Part shown: positions 1 through 8,045 of the stretch, in pieces | Numbering within the stretch: the first letter of the stretch is position 1 | Layout: each line of letters begins with the position of its first letter | Source: Pseudomonas chlororaphis | GTDB taxonomy: Bacteria > Pseudomonadota > Gammaproteobacteria > Pseudomonadales > Pseudomonadaceae | Direction: 5' to 3' | Assembly (NCBI RefSeq): GCF_001921865.1 | Contig: NZ_MSCT01000006.1 | Coordinates: forward strand, 264,057-328,056 | Length of the DNA: 64,000 nt | Notes under the pieces: generated by a model | What the model was told of the DNA's origin: nothing | The model's database searches: none | What the model saw: only the letters and a program-made list of their open reading frames with translations | Translations under genes and position numbers: made by a program

Positions 1-635
1 CACGCGAAGCGATCGAACTGACCACCAATGCCAAGATCGCCGGCGCCGACGCTTGCCTGCTGGTGACGCCGTATTACAACAAGCCGACGCAAGAAGGCCT
101 GTACCAGCATTTCCGTGCCATCGCCGAAGCCGTCGACATCCCGCAGATCCTCTACAACGTGCCGGGCCGCACCGCTTGCGACATGCAGGCCGAGACCGTG
201 ATCCGCCTGTCGACCGTACCGAACATCATCGGCATCAAGGAAGCCACCGGCGACCTGCAACGCGCCAAGGACATCCTGGCCGGCGTGAGCCGCGACTTCC
301 TGGTCTACTCCGGCGACGACGCCACCGCCGTCGAACTGATCCTGCTGGGCGGCAAGGGCAATATTTCGGTGACCGCCAACGTGGCGCCCAAAGCCATGAG
401 CGAGATGTGCGCCGCCGCGATGCGTGGCGATGCCGCTACCGCCCGGGCGATCCACGAGAAGCTGATGCCGCTCAACAAGACACTGTTTATCGAATCCAAC
501 CCTATTCCCGTGAAATGGGCCCTGTGCGAGATGGGCTTGATGGCCGACGGTATCCGTCTGCCGCTCACCTGGCTCAGTGCTGCCTGTCACGAACCGCTGC
601 GGCAGGCCATGCGCCAGTCCGGCGTATTGGTTTAA
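1..635 (+). CDS. dapA: 4-hydroxy-tetrahydrodipicolinate synthase, 3' part
   Basis: Partial gene whose start lies left of the window; the frame is open from base 3 to the TAA at 633-635, covering roughly the C-terminal 210 residues of a protein usually about 292 long. DapA condenses pyruvate with aspartate semialdehyde in the lysine/diaminopimelate pathway in the cytoplasm. Visible motifs are LLVTPYYNKPTQEG, the YNVPGRT segment with the active-site tyrosine, GIKEATG holding the Schiff-base lysine, and YSGDD. It is followed after 17 bp by bamC, the standard dapA-bamC order of gammaproteobacteria, so the two are probably co-transcribed. Identification is secure from motifs and context. Confidence 0.97.
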   Translation, partial: REAIELTTNAKIAGADACLLVTPYYNKPTQEGLYQHFRAIAEAVDIPQILYNVPGRTACDMQAETVIRLSTVPNIIGIKEATGDLQRAKDILAGVSRDFLVYSGDDATAVELILLGGKGNISVTANVAPKAMSEMCAAAMRGDAATARAIHEKLMPLNKTLFIESNPIPVKWALCEMGLMADGIRLPLTWLSAACHEPLRQAMRQSGVLV

Positions 636-652
636 TTGAGGAAGTACTACGC

Positions 653-1765
653 ATGAAGCGATTGGCCGGACTTTCCGCACTTGCCTTGATTATCTCCAGC
701 ACCAGTGGCTGCGGTTGGATCTGGGGGCCGGAAGGTTACTTCCGCGACCGCGGCAGCGATTACCTGCAAGCGCAACAGACCGCACCGATGCAACTGCCAT
801 CGGACGTCAGCACCTCCAAACGCCTTGATCCGCTGTTGCCGATCCCGCGCAACGTCGCCGACGACACCGTCAAGGGCGAATACGTCGTGCCGCGTCCGCA
901 ACCCCTGGGCTCGGTGGCCGATGCCAGCGACTACACCCTGCAGAAGAGCGGCGATGCCCGTTGGGTCATGGCCCAGCACGCGCCTGCCGAAGTCTGGCCG
1001 GTGGCCATGCAGTTCTTCCAGGACAACGGTTTTCGCATCGACGAGCAGCGTCCACAGACCGGCGAGTTCACCACTGCCTGGCAGCGCTCCGACGAACTTT
1101 CCGCGTCCATGGCCAAGCGCCTGGGCAGCGTGGGTTCGGCCGGCAACGAAACCCGTGTACGGGTGCGGATCGAGCCGGGCGTGCAACGCAATACCAGTGA
1201 AGTCTACGTGGTCAGTGCCGAGCGTCCTGTCGGCAGCACGTCCAGCGTCGATTTCACCAACCGTTCGGTCAACACCAGCCTGGATGCCGCGCTGGTCGAC
1301 GAAATGCTCGCCAGCATGAGCCGTAGCGCCGAGAAAGGCGGCTCCGTATCCCTGCTGGCCGCGCGCGATTTCGATACCCCGAGCCGGGTCAGCCTCACCG
1401 AAGACGGCAGCGGCAACGTGGTGCTCAACCTCGGCGAAGACCTCGATCGCGCCTGGTCGAGTGTCGGACGCGCGCTGGAGCAGGGCGAATGGCGGGTTGA
1501 GGACATCAACCGCAGCCTGGGCCTGTACTACATCAACCTGGCGGAAAAAGCCGAGAAGAAAAACGACGAGCCTGGATTCTTCGGCAAGTTGTTCGGCAGC
1601 GCTCCGGCCAAGGAAGAAATCGAAGCCCGCGCCGAGCGTTATCAGGTTCGCCTGAGCAAGGTGGGCGACAACGTCCAGGTCACCGTCGAGAAAGACATCA
1701 ATACCGTGGCTCCAGCAGAAGTGGCGCGCAAGGTATTGGGCGTGATTCAGGACAACCTGGGCTGA
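653..1765 (+). CDS. bamC: Outer membrane assembly lipoprotein BamC
   Basis: 370-residue lipoprotein subunit of the BAM complex that inserts beta-barrel proteins into the outer membrane. The start at 653 gives a lipoprotein signal peptide with lipobox S-T-S-G-C (Cys20 would be lipidated); an upstream in-frame start would run through dapA out of frame and is rejected. After the signal comes the conserved unstructured region (GPEGYFRDRGSDY, then PLLPIPRNVADD) that in the family contacts BamD, and two helix-grip domains. Position between dapA and an MBL hydrolase matches Pseudomonas genomes. The stop is 4 bp before the next start, indicating an operon. Confidence 0.95.
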   Translation: MKRLAGLSALALIISSTSGCGWIWGPEGYFRDRGSDYLQAQQTAPMQLPSDVSTSKRLDPLLPIPRNVADDTVKGEYVVPRPQPLGSVADASDYTLQKSGDARWVMAQHAPAEVWPVAMQFFQDNGFRIDEQRPQTGEFTTAWQRSDELSASMAKRLGSVGSAGNETRVRVRIEPGVQRNTSEVYVVSAERPVGSTSSVDFTNRSVNTSLDAALVDEMLASMSRSAEKGGSVSLLAARDFDTPSRVSLTEDGSGNVVLNLGEDLDRAWSSVGRALEQGEWRVEDINRSLGLYYINLAEKAEKKNDEPGFFGKLFGSAPAKEEIEARAERYQVRLSKVGDNVQVTVEKDINTVAPAEVARKVLGVIQDNLG

Positions 1766-1769
1766 TCCG

Positions 1770-2528
1770 ATGCGTTTCGCCGTTCTCGGCAGTGGTAGCC
1801 AAGGGAATGGCACGCTGGTAGCCAGCGACGACACCTATGTCCTGGTGGATTGTGGTTTCTCCCTGCGGGAAACCGAGCGGCGCCTGCTGCGCCTGGGGGT
1901 TCACCCCGCGCAGCTGAGCGCGATTCTGGTAACCCACGAACATGCCGACCACGTGCATGGCGTGGGTTTGCTGTCTCGGCGCTACAATTTACCGGTCTAC
2001 CTCAGCCGCGGCACATTGCGCGGGATGCGCAAGCCGGTGGACGCCGCGGGGTTTGTCGCCGGGGGCGAGACGTTCCGGGTCGGCGCCTTGAGCATTGGCG
2101 CGACCAGTGTCGCTCACGATGCGCTGGAGCCTGTGCAGTACGTATTCAACGACGGTCAGCGGCGTTTCGGCCTGCTGACCGACCTGGGTTCCTACTGCGA
2201 CACGGTCATTGACTGTTATCGCGGGCTGGATGCCTTGATGATCGAGGCCAACCACTGTCGTGACAGGCTGGCCCGAGGTCACTACCCGTATTTCCTCAAG
2301 CAGCGAGTAGGCGGGGAAACGGGACATTTGAACAACCATCAGGCCGCAAGCCTGGTGGCCGAGTTGGGCTGGCAAGACCTGCAGCACCTGGTACTGGCCC
2401 ACCTCAGCAGCAAGAACAACCTGCCGCAGCTGGCCCGGCAATGTTTTGTCGACACCCTCGGGTGCGATCCGGACTGGCTGCAACTGGCCGATCAAGATTC
2501 AGGGCTCGACTGGCGACACATCGCCTAG
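1770..2528 (+). CDS. MBL-fold metallo-hydrolase (YycJ-like)
   Basis: 252-residue cytoplasmic metallo-beta-lactamase-fold protein. The binuclear metal motif HxHxDH is visible as THEHADH near residues 55-61, preceded by the N-terminal strand MRFAVLGSGSQGN typical of this subfamily; further ligand positions are the aspartate of LLTDLG and late histidines (LAHLSSKNN). The family includes YycJ/WalJ-type exonucleases and other phosphodiesterases; substrate is not readable from the sequence. It starts 4 bp after bamC and ends 28 bp before purC, so it is very likely in the same transcript. Confidence 0.85.
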   Translation: MRFAVLGSGSQGNGTLVASDDTYVLVDCGFSLRETERRLLRLGVHPAQLSAILVTHEHADHVHGVGLLSRRYNLPVYLSRGTLRGMRKPVDAAGFVAGGETFRVGALSIGATSVAHDALEPVQYVFNDGQRRFGLLTDLGSYCDTVIDCYRGLDALMIEANHCRDRLARGHYPYFLKQRVGGETGHLNNHQAASLVAELGWQDLQHLVLAHLSSKNNLPQLARQCFVDTLGCDPDWLQLADQDSGLDWRHIA

Positions 2529-2556
2529 CCCACCTACTTAGCAAGCGGAGCCCATC

Positions 2557-3270
2557 ATGGAAAAACGTGAAGAACTCTACCGTGGCAAAGCCAAATCGGT
2601 TTACAAGACCGACGACGCCGACCGCCTGATCCTGCTGTTTCGCAACGACACCTCGGCGTTCGACGGCAAGCGTATCGAGCAGCTCGACCGCAAAGGCATG
2701 GTGAACAACAAGTTCAACGCCTTCATCATGCAGAAACTCGAAGCCGCCGGCGTGCCGACCCAGTTCGACAAGCTGCTGGGCGACAACGAGTGCCTGGTGA
2801 AGAAGCTGGACATGATCCCGGTCGAATGCGTAGTGCGTAACTACGCCGCCGGCAGCCTGGTCAAGCGCCTGGGTGTGGAAGAGGGCCTGAAGCTCAATCC
2901 CTACACCTTCGAGCTGTTCCTGAAGGACGACGCCAAGGGCGACCCGTTCATCAACGAATCCCACGTCGTGGCTTTCGGTTGGGGCACCGCCGAGCAACTG
3001 GCGCGCATGAAAGAGCTGTCGCTCAAGGTCAACGACGTCCTGAGCAAGCTGTTCGACGACGCGGGCCTGCTGCTGGTGGACTTCAAGCTTGAGTTCGGCG
3101 TGTTCAGCGACGGTTCCATCGTCCTGGGCGACGAATTCAGCCCGGACGGCTGCCGCCTCTGGGACAAAGACACCAAGAAGAAGATGGACAAGGACCGCTT
3201 CCGCCAGGGCCTCGGTGATGTGATCGAAGCCTACGAAGAAGTCGCCAATCGCCTGGGTGTACCGCTGTAA
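2557..3270 (+). CDS. purC: Phosphoribosylaminoimidazole-succinocarboxamide synthase (SAICAR synthetase)
   Basis: 237 residues, the usual length for bacterial PurC. It joins CAIR and aspartate using ATP in de novo purine synthesis. The N-terminus [19 protein letters not shown], the strand [12 protein letters not shown] with its Rx2A motif, and [23 protein letters not shown] are diagnostic. A GGAG ribosome site lies 7 bases before the ATG. It is the last gene before tRNA-Ser and the island boundary. Confidence 0.97.
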   Translation: MEKREELYRGKAKSVYKTDDADRLILLFRNDTSAFDGKRIEQLDRKGMVNNKFNAFIMQKLEAAGVPTQFDKLLGDNECLVKKLDMIPVECVVRNYAAGSLVKRLGVEEGLKLNPYTFELFLKDDAKGDPFINESHVVAFGWGTAEQLARMKELSLKVNDVLSKLFDDAGLLLVDFKLEFGVFSDGSIVLGDEFSPDGCRLWDKDTKKKMDKDRFRQGLGDVIEAYEEVANRLGVPL

Positions 3271-3315
3271 TCGACGCAACCGACTGATAGCACGGAAAAA
3301 AATTGCTCGAGGGGC

Positions 3316-3344
3316 TTCGCTTCGGGCAAATGTGCTGTTATGAT
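3316..3344 (+). promoter_or_regulatory. Probable sigma70 promoter of tRNA-Ser
   Basis: A TATGAT -10 box at 3339-3344 sits 10 bases upstream of the tRNA gene, with a weak -35 (TTCGCT, 3316-3321) at 17 bp spacing. The GC-rich discriminator (gcgcgccg) is typical of stable-RNA promoters. Inferred from spacing only. Confidence 0.5.
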
Positions 3345-3354
3345 GCGCGCCGTT

Positions 3355-3444
3355 GGAGAGATGCCAGAGTGGCCGAATGGGACGGATTCGAAATCCGTTG
3401 TACCTTCACCGGTACCTAGGGTTCGAATCCCTATCTCTCCGCCA
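3355..3444 (+). tRNA. tRNA-Ser (anticodon CGA)
   Basis: Ninety bases with an encoded CCA end. The acceptor stem pairs GGAGAGA (3355-3361) with TCTCTCC (3434-3440), the discriminator is G and the anticodon CGA is at 3389-3391, flanked by a GGATT/AATCC stem. A long variable arm is present, as expected for serine tRNAs, and the T-loop GGTTCGAATCC is canonical. Its last 14 bases plus 2 following bases are duplicated at 12567-12582, so this gene is the attachment site of the island that follows. Confidence 0.97.
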
Positions 3445-3446
3445 TA
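3431..3446 (+). repeat. Left attachment repeat (tRNA 3' end)
   Basis: ctatctctccgccata, overlapping the last 14 bases of tRNA-Ser and identical to 12567-12582. The flanking bases on both sides differ between the copies, so the match is sharply bounded. Confidence 0.75.
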
Positions 3447-3453
3447 TCAGTAC

Positions 3454-3482
3454 AAAAAGGCCCCGTTTTACGGGGCCTTTTT
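3454..3482 (+). terminator. Rho-independent terminator after tRNA-Ser
   Basis: Perfect hairpin with AAAAAGGCCCCG (3454-3465) pairing to CGGGGCCTTTTT (3471-3482), loop of 5, ending in a T run. It immediately follows the tRNA and lies inside the left attachment repeat boundary, so it may have arrived with the island. Confidence 0.85.
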
Positions 3483-3746
3483 GCATTCTGCAGTTTCTGT
3501 TCCCCCATTTGTCCCCCGCTCAATTTACGCTTGGTTTGGTCTCAGGGCCCTTGAAATCCTTATGCCTGCCATCGTGTAGCTATCTTTTTATCGTGCTCAT
3601 CTTGGGCTCCATTATGATCAGGAGCTTAATTACTTGGGCGCGTTTAAGCTCCGTAGTCAGACGCATGTGCCGGTGAATGTGCCGAACAGTGCTTCAGTGG
3701 TACCTGTGCTGAGCAAGTCAGGGCCGAACCACGCAAACCAACCGGG
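3483..3746. other. Non-coding island edge, no gene seen
   Basis: This stretch has short open frames in all directions with no recognisable product and no ribosome site. An integrase would be expected next to the tRNA but none is readable; the region may be its worn-down remnant. Nothing else can be supported. Confidence 0.4.
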
Positions 3747-3845
3747 TGAATCGCCCCGGGTTTCGTAGACACCTTCATGCCTTTAGAGTTTGAAAAGTGT
3801 TACGCAATGAGCTTGCAAGGTGTCTAGAGAATCTGGGGCGATTCA
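3747..3845 (+). mobile_element. 99-bp internally deleted IS3-family element (solo ends)
   Basis: Both ends of one insertion sequence sit 99 bp apart. The left end begins TGAATCGCCCC and runs into TAGACACCTT; the right end, read on the minus strand, begins TGAATCGCCCC and also runs into TAGACACCTT. The 29-bp terminal repeats match at about 24 positions. The interior encodes only the last residues of an IS3-type transposase (plus-strand frame reading EFEKCYAMSLQGV then stop). The same transposase 3' end lies in opposite orientation at 12143-12210. No target duplication is visible. Confidence 0.65.
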
Positions 3846-4446
3846 GTTATCCCCAACTTACGGAACGCGGCGGTCTTCTGCGTGCTGATCGTCTGGATGC
3901 TGCGGTCGAACTTTTCGGCAATCTGCGTGATGGTCATGCCGTCGAGATAACAGCGGATCACCTCCTGCTCGCGTGGCGACAGTAACGCGAGCTGTAGAGG
4001 GTTGTCGCTAGTGAGTCTGGCTTATTGCTGGTTAGCGTCCGCCACTTTGTAAGAGGTTTCTACGCTCAGGTAAGTGGCCCCAGAAGCAACCATCCGGGTC
4101 GCCTTCGCGAGACTAGAGAGATCCTCATCCTTGCCGATGAATCCGCGTGCTTGCAGCGCCAGCGAAACGGTGGCGAATCATGTTGGGTTGACGGCACTAG
4201 TATCCGACAGACAGAGAGGCGGACTTGCAAGGCGCGAATGAGCGAGACGCCATCGAGTTCGTCACGGCCCAGAACAAAATCCAGCAAAAGGACATCGGCG
4301 GGCGCCGTAGGCATGTCTCGCATCAGTTCGCGGCTGTTTTTATATACTCCGACGATTGCTATGCCGGGGGGGGCGCCAAGGTGGCTGATAAGGCCTTGCT
4401 GAACGACGGCATAATCATCAAGTAATGCAACACTTACAGGCGACAT
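3846..4446 (-). pseudogene. Decayed RcsB/BvgA-type response regulator
   Basis: The minus strand from 4446 encodes a receiver domain (MSPVSVALLDDYAVVQQGL, then LLLDFVLGRDELDG with the phospho-acceptor Asp). The frame is lost near 4170, and the homologous continuation (ARGFIGKDEDLSSLAKATR) is in another frame. An in-frame TAA follows near 4025. Beyond it a LuxR-type helix-turn-helix is still readable (SPREQEVIRCYLDGMTITQI, then a recognition helix with TISTQKTAAFRKLG). The 3' end abuts the 99-bp IS relic. One frameshift and one stop mark it as a pseudogene of a LuxR-class regulator like those controlling fimbriae. Confidence 0.8.
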
Positions 4447-4493
4447 GGCTGTTAAACGGCGCTCGGTACGGGCCAGTCGACCCCAGAACTAAG

Positions 4494-5199
4494 TTATGAG
4501 AGTAGCGCCATGATGGATGCCGACAGCGCCAGCTCGTTGTCAGGGATTATTTGTTCGGTCAGCTCTATCTTTAGCCGCCGGGCAGGCAACCCGGCCTTGT
4601 GCATCTTGGTCGCTAGCCCGGCAGCAAAGAGCGTGCGGGCCGAGGCGTTGATCGCGATGGGAATGTCTATATTTTGGCGATCGAGTATGCCGAGGACCTC
4701 GATCACGGTCTTCTCGATATAGCTGAACAGCAACAGGTCCAGCCCTAGCTTGTCGACCATCGGGATCAGTATCGACAAGGGTATGTCGCCGTGGAGTGGA
4801 TGTCGCCAGCGTATCAGTGCTTCGGCACCGACCACCCGATGGTTTGCCAGGTCGTACTGTGGCTGCAGCATCACCCGCAAACCGCCCTCTGTGGTCATCA
4901 CGGATACGACATCATCGATAATATCCAGCTGGCGATGCTCAATGCCGGCGACCAGCGAAGTCGCATTGTCAGCGTGCTGGTTTGTATCGTCCAGACAATA
5001 TGTGGAGCCCTGCGTAACCGGTCGGAGGCGTTAAGCTCGCTAACCCAGCACGGGAGCACAGGTTATCGACCTCGTCCGCATGAATTTCGGCCATAGCGAT
5101 GTCGATAAGTTGTTTGCGCAGGCACAGGCTACTCAACGATTCAACGTGTTCGATGTGGAAAAGATCATTGTCGCTGAGTCGGTCGATCATACGCGACAC
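4494..5199 (-). pseudogene. Decayed EAL-domain response regulator (PvrR/RocR-like)
   Basis: Minus-strand 4901-4494 encodes the first half of an EAL cyclic-di-GMP phosphodiesterase: LQPQYDLANHRVVGAEALIR contains the EAL-type motif (here EALIRWRHP) and KIELTEQII matches the later E-x-T-E segment, but the protein stops before the DDFGTG metal-binding region. Upstream, 5199-4969, is a degenerate receiver-like N-terminus in a shifted frame. The pair EAL regulator followed by RcsB-like regulator resembles the pvrR/rcsB arrangement of P. aeruginosa PAPI-1, which is inference. Truncation plus frameshift indicate no function. Confidence 0.65.
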
Positions 5200-5350
5200 G
5201 TATTTTTTATCGCGGATTAATATGAAGAGGCTGACTCGAGAGTTGGGTGTGAGACTGGGAGAGGGATTTTTTAACTTTAAGGTCTAATTAATAAATGCCG
5301 CGGCAGTAAATTTAATCAGCGCCTAATCATTGAGGTCTATAGGACTACTC

Positions 5351-5512
5351 CTAAAATTTATTTGAAGCCAAACTTAAATTGCCAGAAATAAATAAAAGGA
5401 TTAATAGCAAAGGAAAAATAACGGCATAGAAAGATAACCAAGCAAATGAAATCAACAGCTTGGCGTTGCTATTACCCACCTTAAGAAGCCTCCTGGATTT
5501 ATATGAAACCAT
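5351..5512 (-). CDS. Possible 53-residue single-pass membrane peptide
   Basis: An open frame of 53 codons on the minus strand from ATG 5512 to TAG 5351. The N-terminal 18 residues are basic (MVSYKSRRLLKVGNSNAK) and are followed by a continuous hydrophobic helix of about 25 residues (LLISFAWLSFYAVIF, then PLLLILLFIS), a positive-inside type I/II pattern. The frame stays open for 23 more codons upstream with a lysine-rich stretch but no ATG. No clear Shine-Dalgarno is present. It sits in the AT-rich gap upstream of the urease-like operon and points away from it. Not recognised; may be a remnant of a larger protein's C-terminus. Confidence 0.3.
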   Translation of the reverse strand: MVSYKSRRLLKVGNSNAKLLISFAWLSFYAVIFPLLLILLFISGNLSLASNKF

Positions 5513-5623
5513 TTTGCCATAATTATTTAACTTTACTTTGGTTTTTTTAATTTTATTCTCAAGTTGCTTTTTATCTGTTAGCTAATTCATTGTTTGTGTT
5601 CAGCCTGACAGGAGGTTCATGGT

Positions 5624-5938
5624 ATGGAACTACTTCCTCGTGAAATTGAAGGTTTATTGATTTTTTGCTCTGGCATGGTTGCGAAACAACGACTTGAGCG
5701 TGAATTACGCCTCAACCATCCCGAAGCCGTTGCTTATATTTCTGCAACAATAATGGAGCAGGCCAGGGAAGGAAAAAGTGTTGAGGAGTTAATGGAGTAT
5801 GGCACAAAGATTTTAAGGCGCTCTCAATTGCTTGAAGGTATCCCGGAAATGATTAATCGAACCGGCATCATGGTTCAAGCAACGTTTGACGACGGGGCAA
5901 GAGTAGTCTCTATTTCTAAACCTATTTCGCAGGAGTAA
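5624..5938 (+). CDS. ureA: Urease gamma subunit homologue
   Basis: 104 residues, close to the usual 100. Family signatures are clear: MELLPREIEGLLIF at the start, LRLNHPEAVAYISATIMEQA, GKSVEELMEYG and EGIPEMI near the middle, and VQATFDDGARVVS at the end. In true ureases gamma packs with beta and alpha into a trimer of heterotrimers; gamma carries no active-site residues. An AGGAGG ribosome site lies just upstream. The stop codon overlaps the ribosome site of ureB, so coupled translation is likely. Base composition is AT-rich, unlike the core genome, pointing to horizontal transfer. Function is doubtful because the partner alpha subunit lacks nickel ligands. Confidence 0.9.
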   Translation: MELLPREIEGLLIFCSGMVAKQRLERELRLNHPEAVAYISATIMEQAREGKSVEELMEYGTKILRRSQLLEGIPEMINRTGIMVQATFDDGARVVSISKPISQE

Positions 5939-5942
5939 TAAT

Positions 5943-6221
5943 GTGATACCTGGAGAAGTTATTCCGTCTTCAAGGCCTATTTTAATTAATGAAGAGGCTG
6001 CCAAGATTATGCAACATATTATGATCATTAACCACGGAGAGCATGACATTATGGTTGGATCTCACTGTGAAATTTCTTCCATCAATGCTGCTCTGAGATT
6101 TTATGATATGAGCGGTGGTATGGTGGAATTGAACCGTCACAGATTAAATATTCCTGCCGGGACAATGCTTTTAGTGGAGCCTGGTGATACCAGAACTGTG
6201 GAAGTCATTCCTTTTCCCTGA
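5943..6221 (+). CDS. ureB: Urease beta subunit homologue, short C-terminus
   Basis: 92 residues from a GTG start 7 bases after AGGAG. The start MIPGEVIPS, the core VGSHCEISSINAALRF (canonical GSHYHFFEVNRALRF) and IPAGTMLLVEPGDTRTVEVI define the family. Two differences stand out: the GSHYHF histidine pair is reduced to GSHCEI, and the protein ends at VIPFP, without the usual tail ending in YGFNGLVNG. The reading frame is clean, so this is divergence rather than decay. It lies 4 bp after ureA and 24 bp before ureC. Confidence 0.88.
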   Translation: MIPGEVIPSSRPILINEEAAKIMQHIMIINHGEHDIMVGSHCEISSINAALRFYDMSGGMVELNRHRLNIPAGTMLLVEPGDTRTVEVIPFP

Positions 6222-6245
6222 ATTAATGATAATAACGAGGTCCAG

Positions 6246-7940
6246 ATGTTTCCATATCAATTGTCGCGCGAAAAATACATCCAGTTATATGGTCCGACAA
6301 AAGGTGACCGTATTCGGTTGGGTGACACCGATCTTATCGTTGAAATTGAAGATGATGATATTGCTACGCCTTTATCGCAATATGGTGAAGAGATAAAATT
6401 TGGCACGGGAAAAGTAGCAAGGGATAATATGGGGCAAGGAAGTAAAGCCGATGCCGAAGGCGCAATGGATATGGTCATCACAAATGTTGTCATCATTGAC
6501 TATTTGAAAATTATAAAAACCTGTATTGGAATAAAAGACGGTCGTATTGCGGTTTTGGGACGAGCGGGTAACCCTGATATACAACGCGGGATAAATATGA
6601 ATATCGGACCCGAGACCGATATTATTTCTGGGGAAGGGTTGATAGCGACCGCGGGTGCTATTGATGCCTGTGTACATTTTACCGGCCCGACACAGATTTC
6701 TGAAGCACTAGCCAGCGGCATCACCACGCAAATTGGAGGAGGAAGTGGACCAACGGTAGCATCCATTGGTTCGGGCTCAACGCCTGGCGCAGACGGCGTG
6801 CGAAATATGCTGCTGGCGAGTGAAAATTACCCGGTCAATCTTGGTTTTCTTGCCAAAGGAAATACGGGGAATATCGCTGCACTGGCGTCACAGGTAAACG
6901 GCGGCGCAATGGGATTTGCTGTTCATGAAGACTGGGGGGCGAATCTTGAAGCTATTGAGATTATACAAAAAAATTTTGCTGGAATGCCCGTGTATTTGCA
7001 CAGCGACTCGCTTAATGAGTCAGGTTATGTCGATGATACGATTAAGGCTATCTCTGAAAAAAAAGGGCCCATCCTGTGCTGCGTTAACGACGGACATCAG
7101 CCTGGTGTAATGAAATTGATCACGCTGCCCAATGTTATTCCTTTTACATTGGCCTCGCACACTGTGCATACTTTCAATGCGATGAAAGAGTCAAGTAGTT
7201 TTATCGCAGCAGTACATAATCTCGATCTTTACGACGAAAATGAACGTGCATTGGCCCGCGCCCGTGGTTTTATGTCAAACCATGCAGCCACGGACATTTT
7301 ACACGATTCGGGTGCAATTAGTATTATCGCAACAGGGCCAACGCGGCCTGGTGAATTAATTACTCGTACCTGGCAACTGGCTCACAAAATGAAGCAGCAG
7401 CGTGGTCCGTTAGAAAGTGATCATGGAAACGATAATAATCGTGTCAAGCGATATATTGCCAAATATACCATTTGCCCAGCTATGGCTTGTGGAATATCGC
7501 AGAGTGTGGGCCGCTTAGAAACAGGTTATTTAGCCGATATCGTGTTGTGGAAACCCGAGATGTTTGGAGTTAAACCGCATACGATCGTAAAAAATGGTGT
7601 TATTGCGATGAACCAGTCCGGCATGTCGGGTATGGCGCTGCCGGGGTTACAACCCGTAAGAAGCCAACTTATGTATGGTGCCAGTGGTGATGCACGAAAA
7701 AATTCGCTTAACTTCTTGTCTGCAGAATCAGTAAGAGCAGGTGTGGTGAGAACTCTTAACCTGAATAAAAATGTATATTCTCCTTTGCGGCAGGGAATAA
7801 CGAAAGCAGATATGCCTCATAATTCACGTACTCCAACTGTTGATGTTAATCATAATGCTCAAGTCATTGTTGATGGTGTACATCTCATAGGGGAGCCGGC
7901 AGTATCATTGCCCCTGGCAAGACGGTATTTTCTTTTTTAA
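6246..7940 (+). CDS. ureC: Urease alpha-subunit homologue lacking most nickel ligands
   Basis: 564 residues, normal UreC length (about 567), with the family ends intact (YGPTKGDRIRLGDTDL at the start, LPLARRYFLF at the end) and NDNNRVKRYIAKYTICPA, GVKP and KADM blocks conserved. Aligned by eye to Klebsiella UreC, metal ligands change: His134 is Cys142 (GAIDACVHF), the carbamylated Lys217 is Ala225 (GFAVHEDWG), His272 falls on Val280 and Asp360 on Gly364 (IATGPTRPGE). His136, His219, His246 and His320 equivalents (144, 227, 252, 324) remain; the flap Cys319 is Val. Ordinary urea hydrolysis at a di-nickel centre therefore looks impossible. GAGG ribosome site; no ureDEFG in the window. Confidence 0.88.
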   Translation: MFPYQLSREKYIQLYGPTKGDRIRLGDTDLIVEIEDDDIATPLSQYGEEIKFGTGKVARDNMGQGSKADAEGAMDMVITNVVIIDYLKIIKTCIGIKDGRIAVLGRAGNPDIQRGINMNIGPETDIISGEGLIATAGAIDACVHFTGPTQISEALASGITTQIGGGSGPTVASIGSGSTPGADGVRNMLLASENYPVNLGFLAKGNTGNIAALASQVNGGAMGFAVHEDWGANLEAIEIIQKNFAGMPVYLHSDSLNESGYVDDTIKAISEKKGPILCCVNDGHQPGVMKLITLPNVIPFTLASHTVHTFNAMKESSSFIAAVHNLDLYDENERALARARGFMSNHAATDILHDSGAISIIATGPTRPGELITRTWQLAHKMKQQRGPLESDHGNDNNRVKRYIAKYTICPAMACGISQSVGRLETGYLADIVLWKPEMFGVKPHTIVKNGVIAMNQSGMSGMALPGLQPVRSQLMYGASGDARKNSLNFLSAESVRAGVVRTLNLNKNVYSPLRQGITKADMPHNSRTPTVDVNHNAQVIVDGVHLIGEPAVSLPLARRYFLF

Positions 7941-8045
7941 TATTCTTTTTCAAAAAATAAAGATTATTTACCCAAAGGAATAGTCTTCAGTATCGATTAT
8001 ATCCATTTGCTGTCTTTAGCGTATACAGATATGCGAGGATTTAAT

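Noticed and set aside
53..652. Long frame upstream of BamC running through dapA
   Set aside because: It is the antiphase shadow of dapA; the lipoprotein signal peptide and family alignment start at 653.
647..1834. 395-codon minus-strand frame opposite bamC
   Set aside because: GC-rich antisense frame with no motif, opposite a well supported gene.
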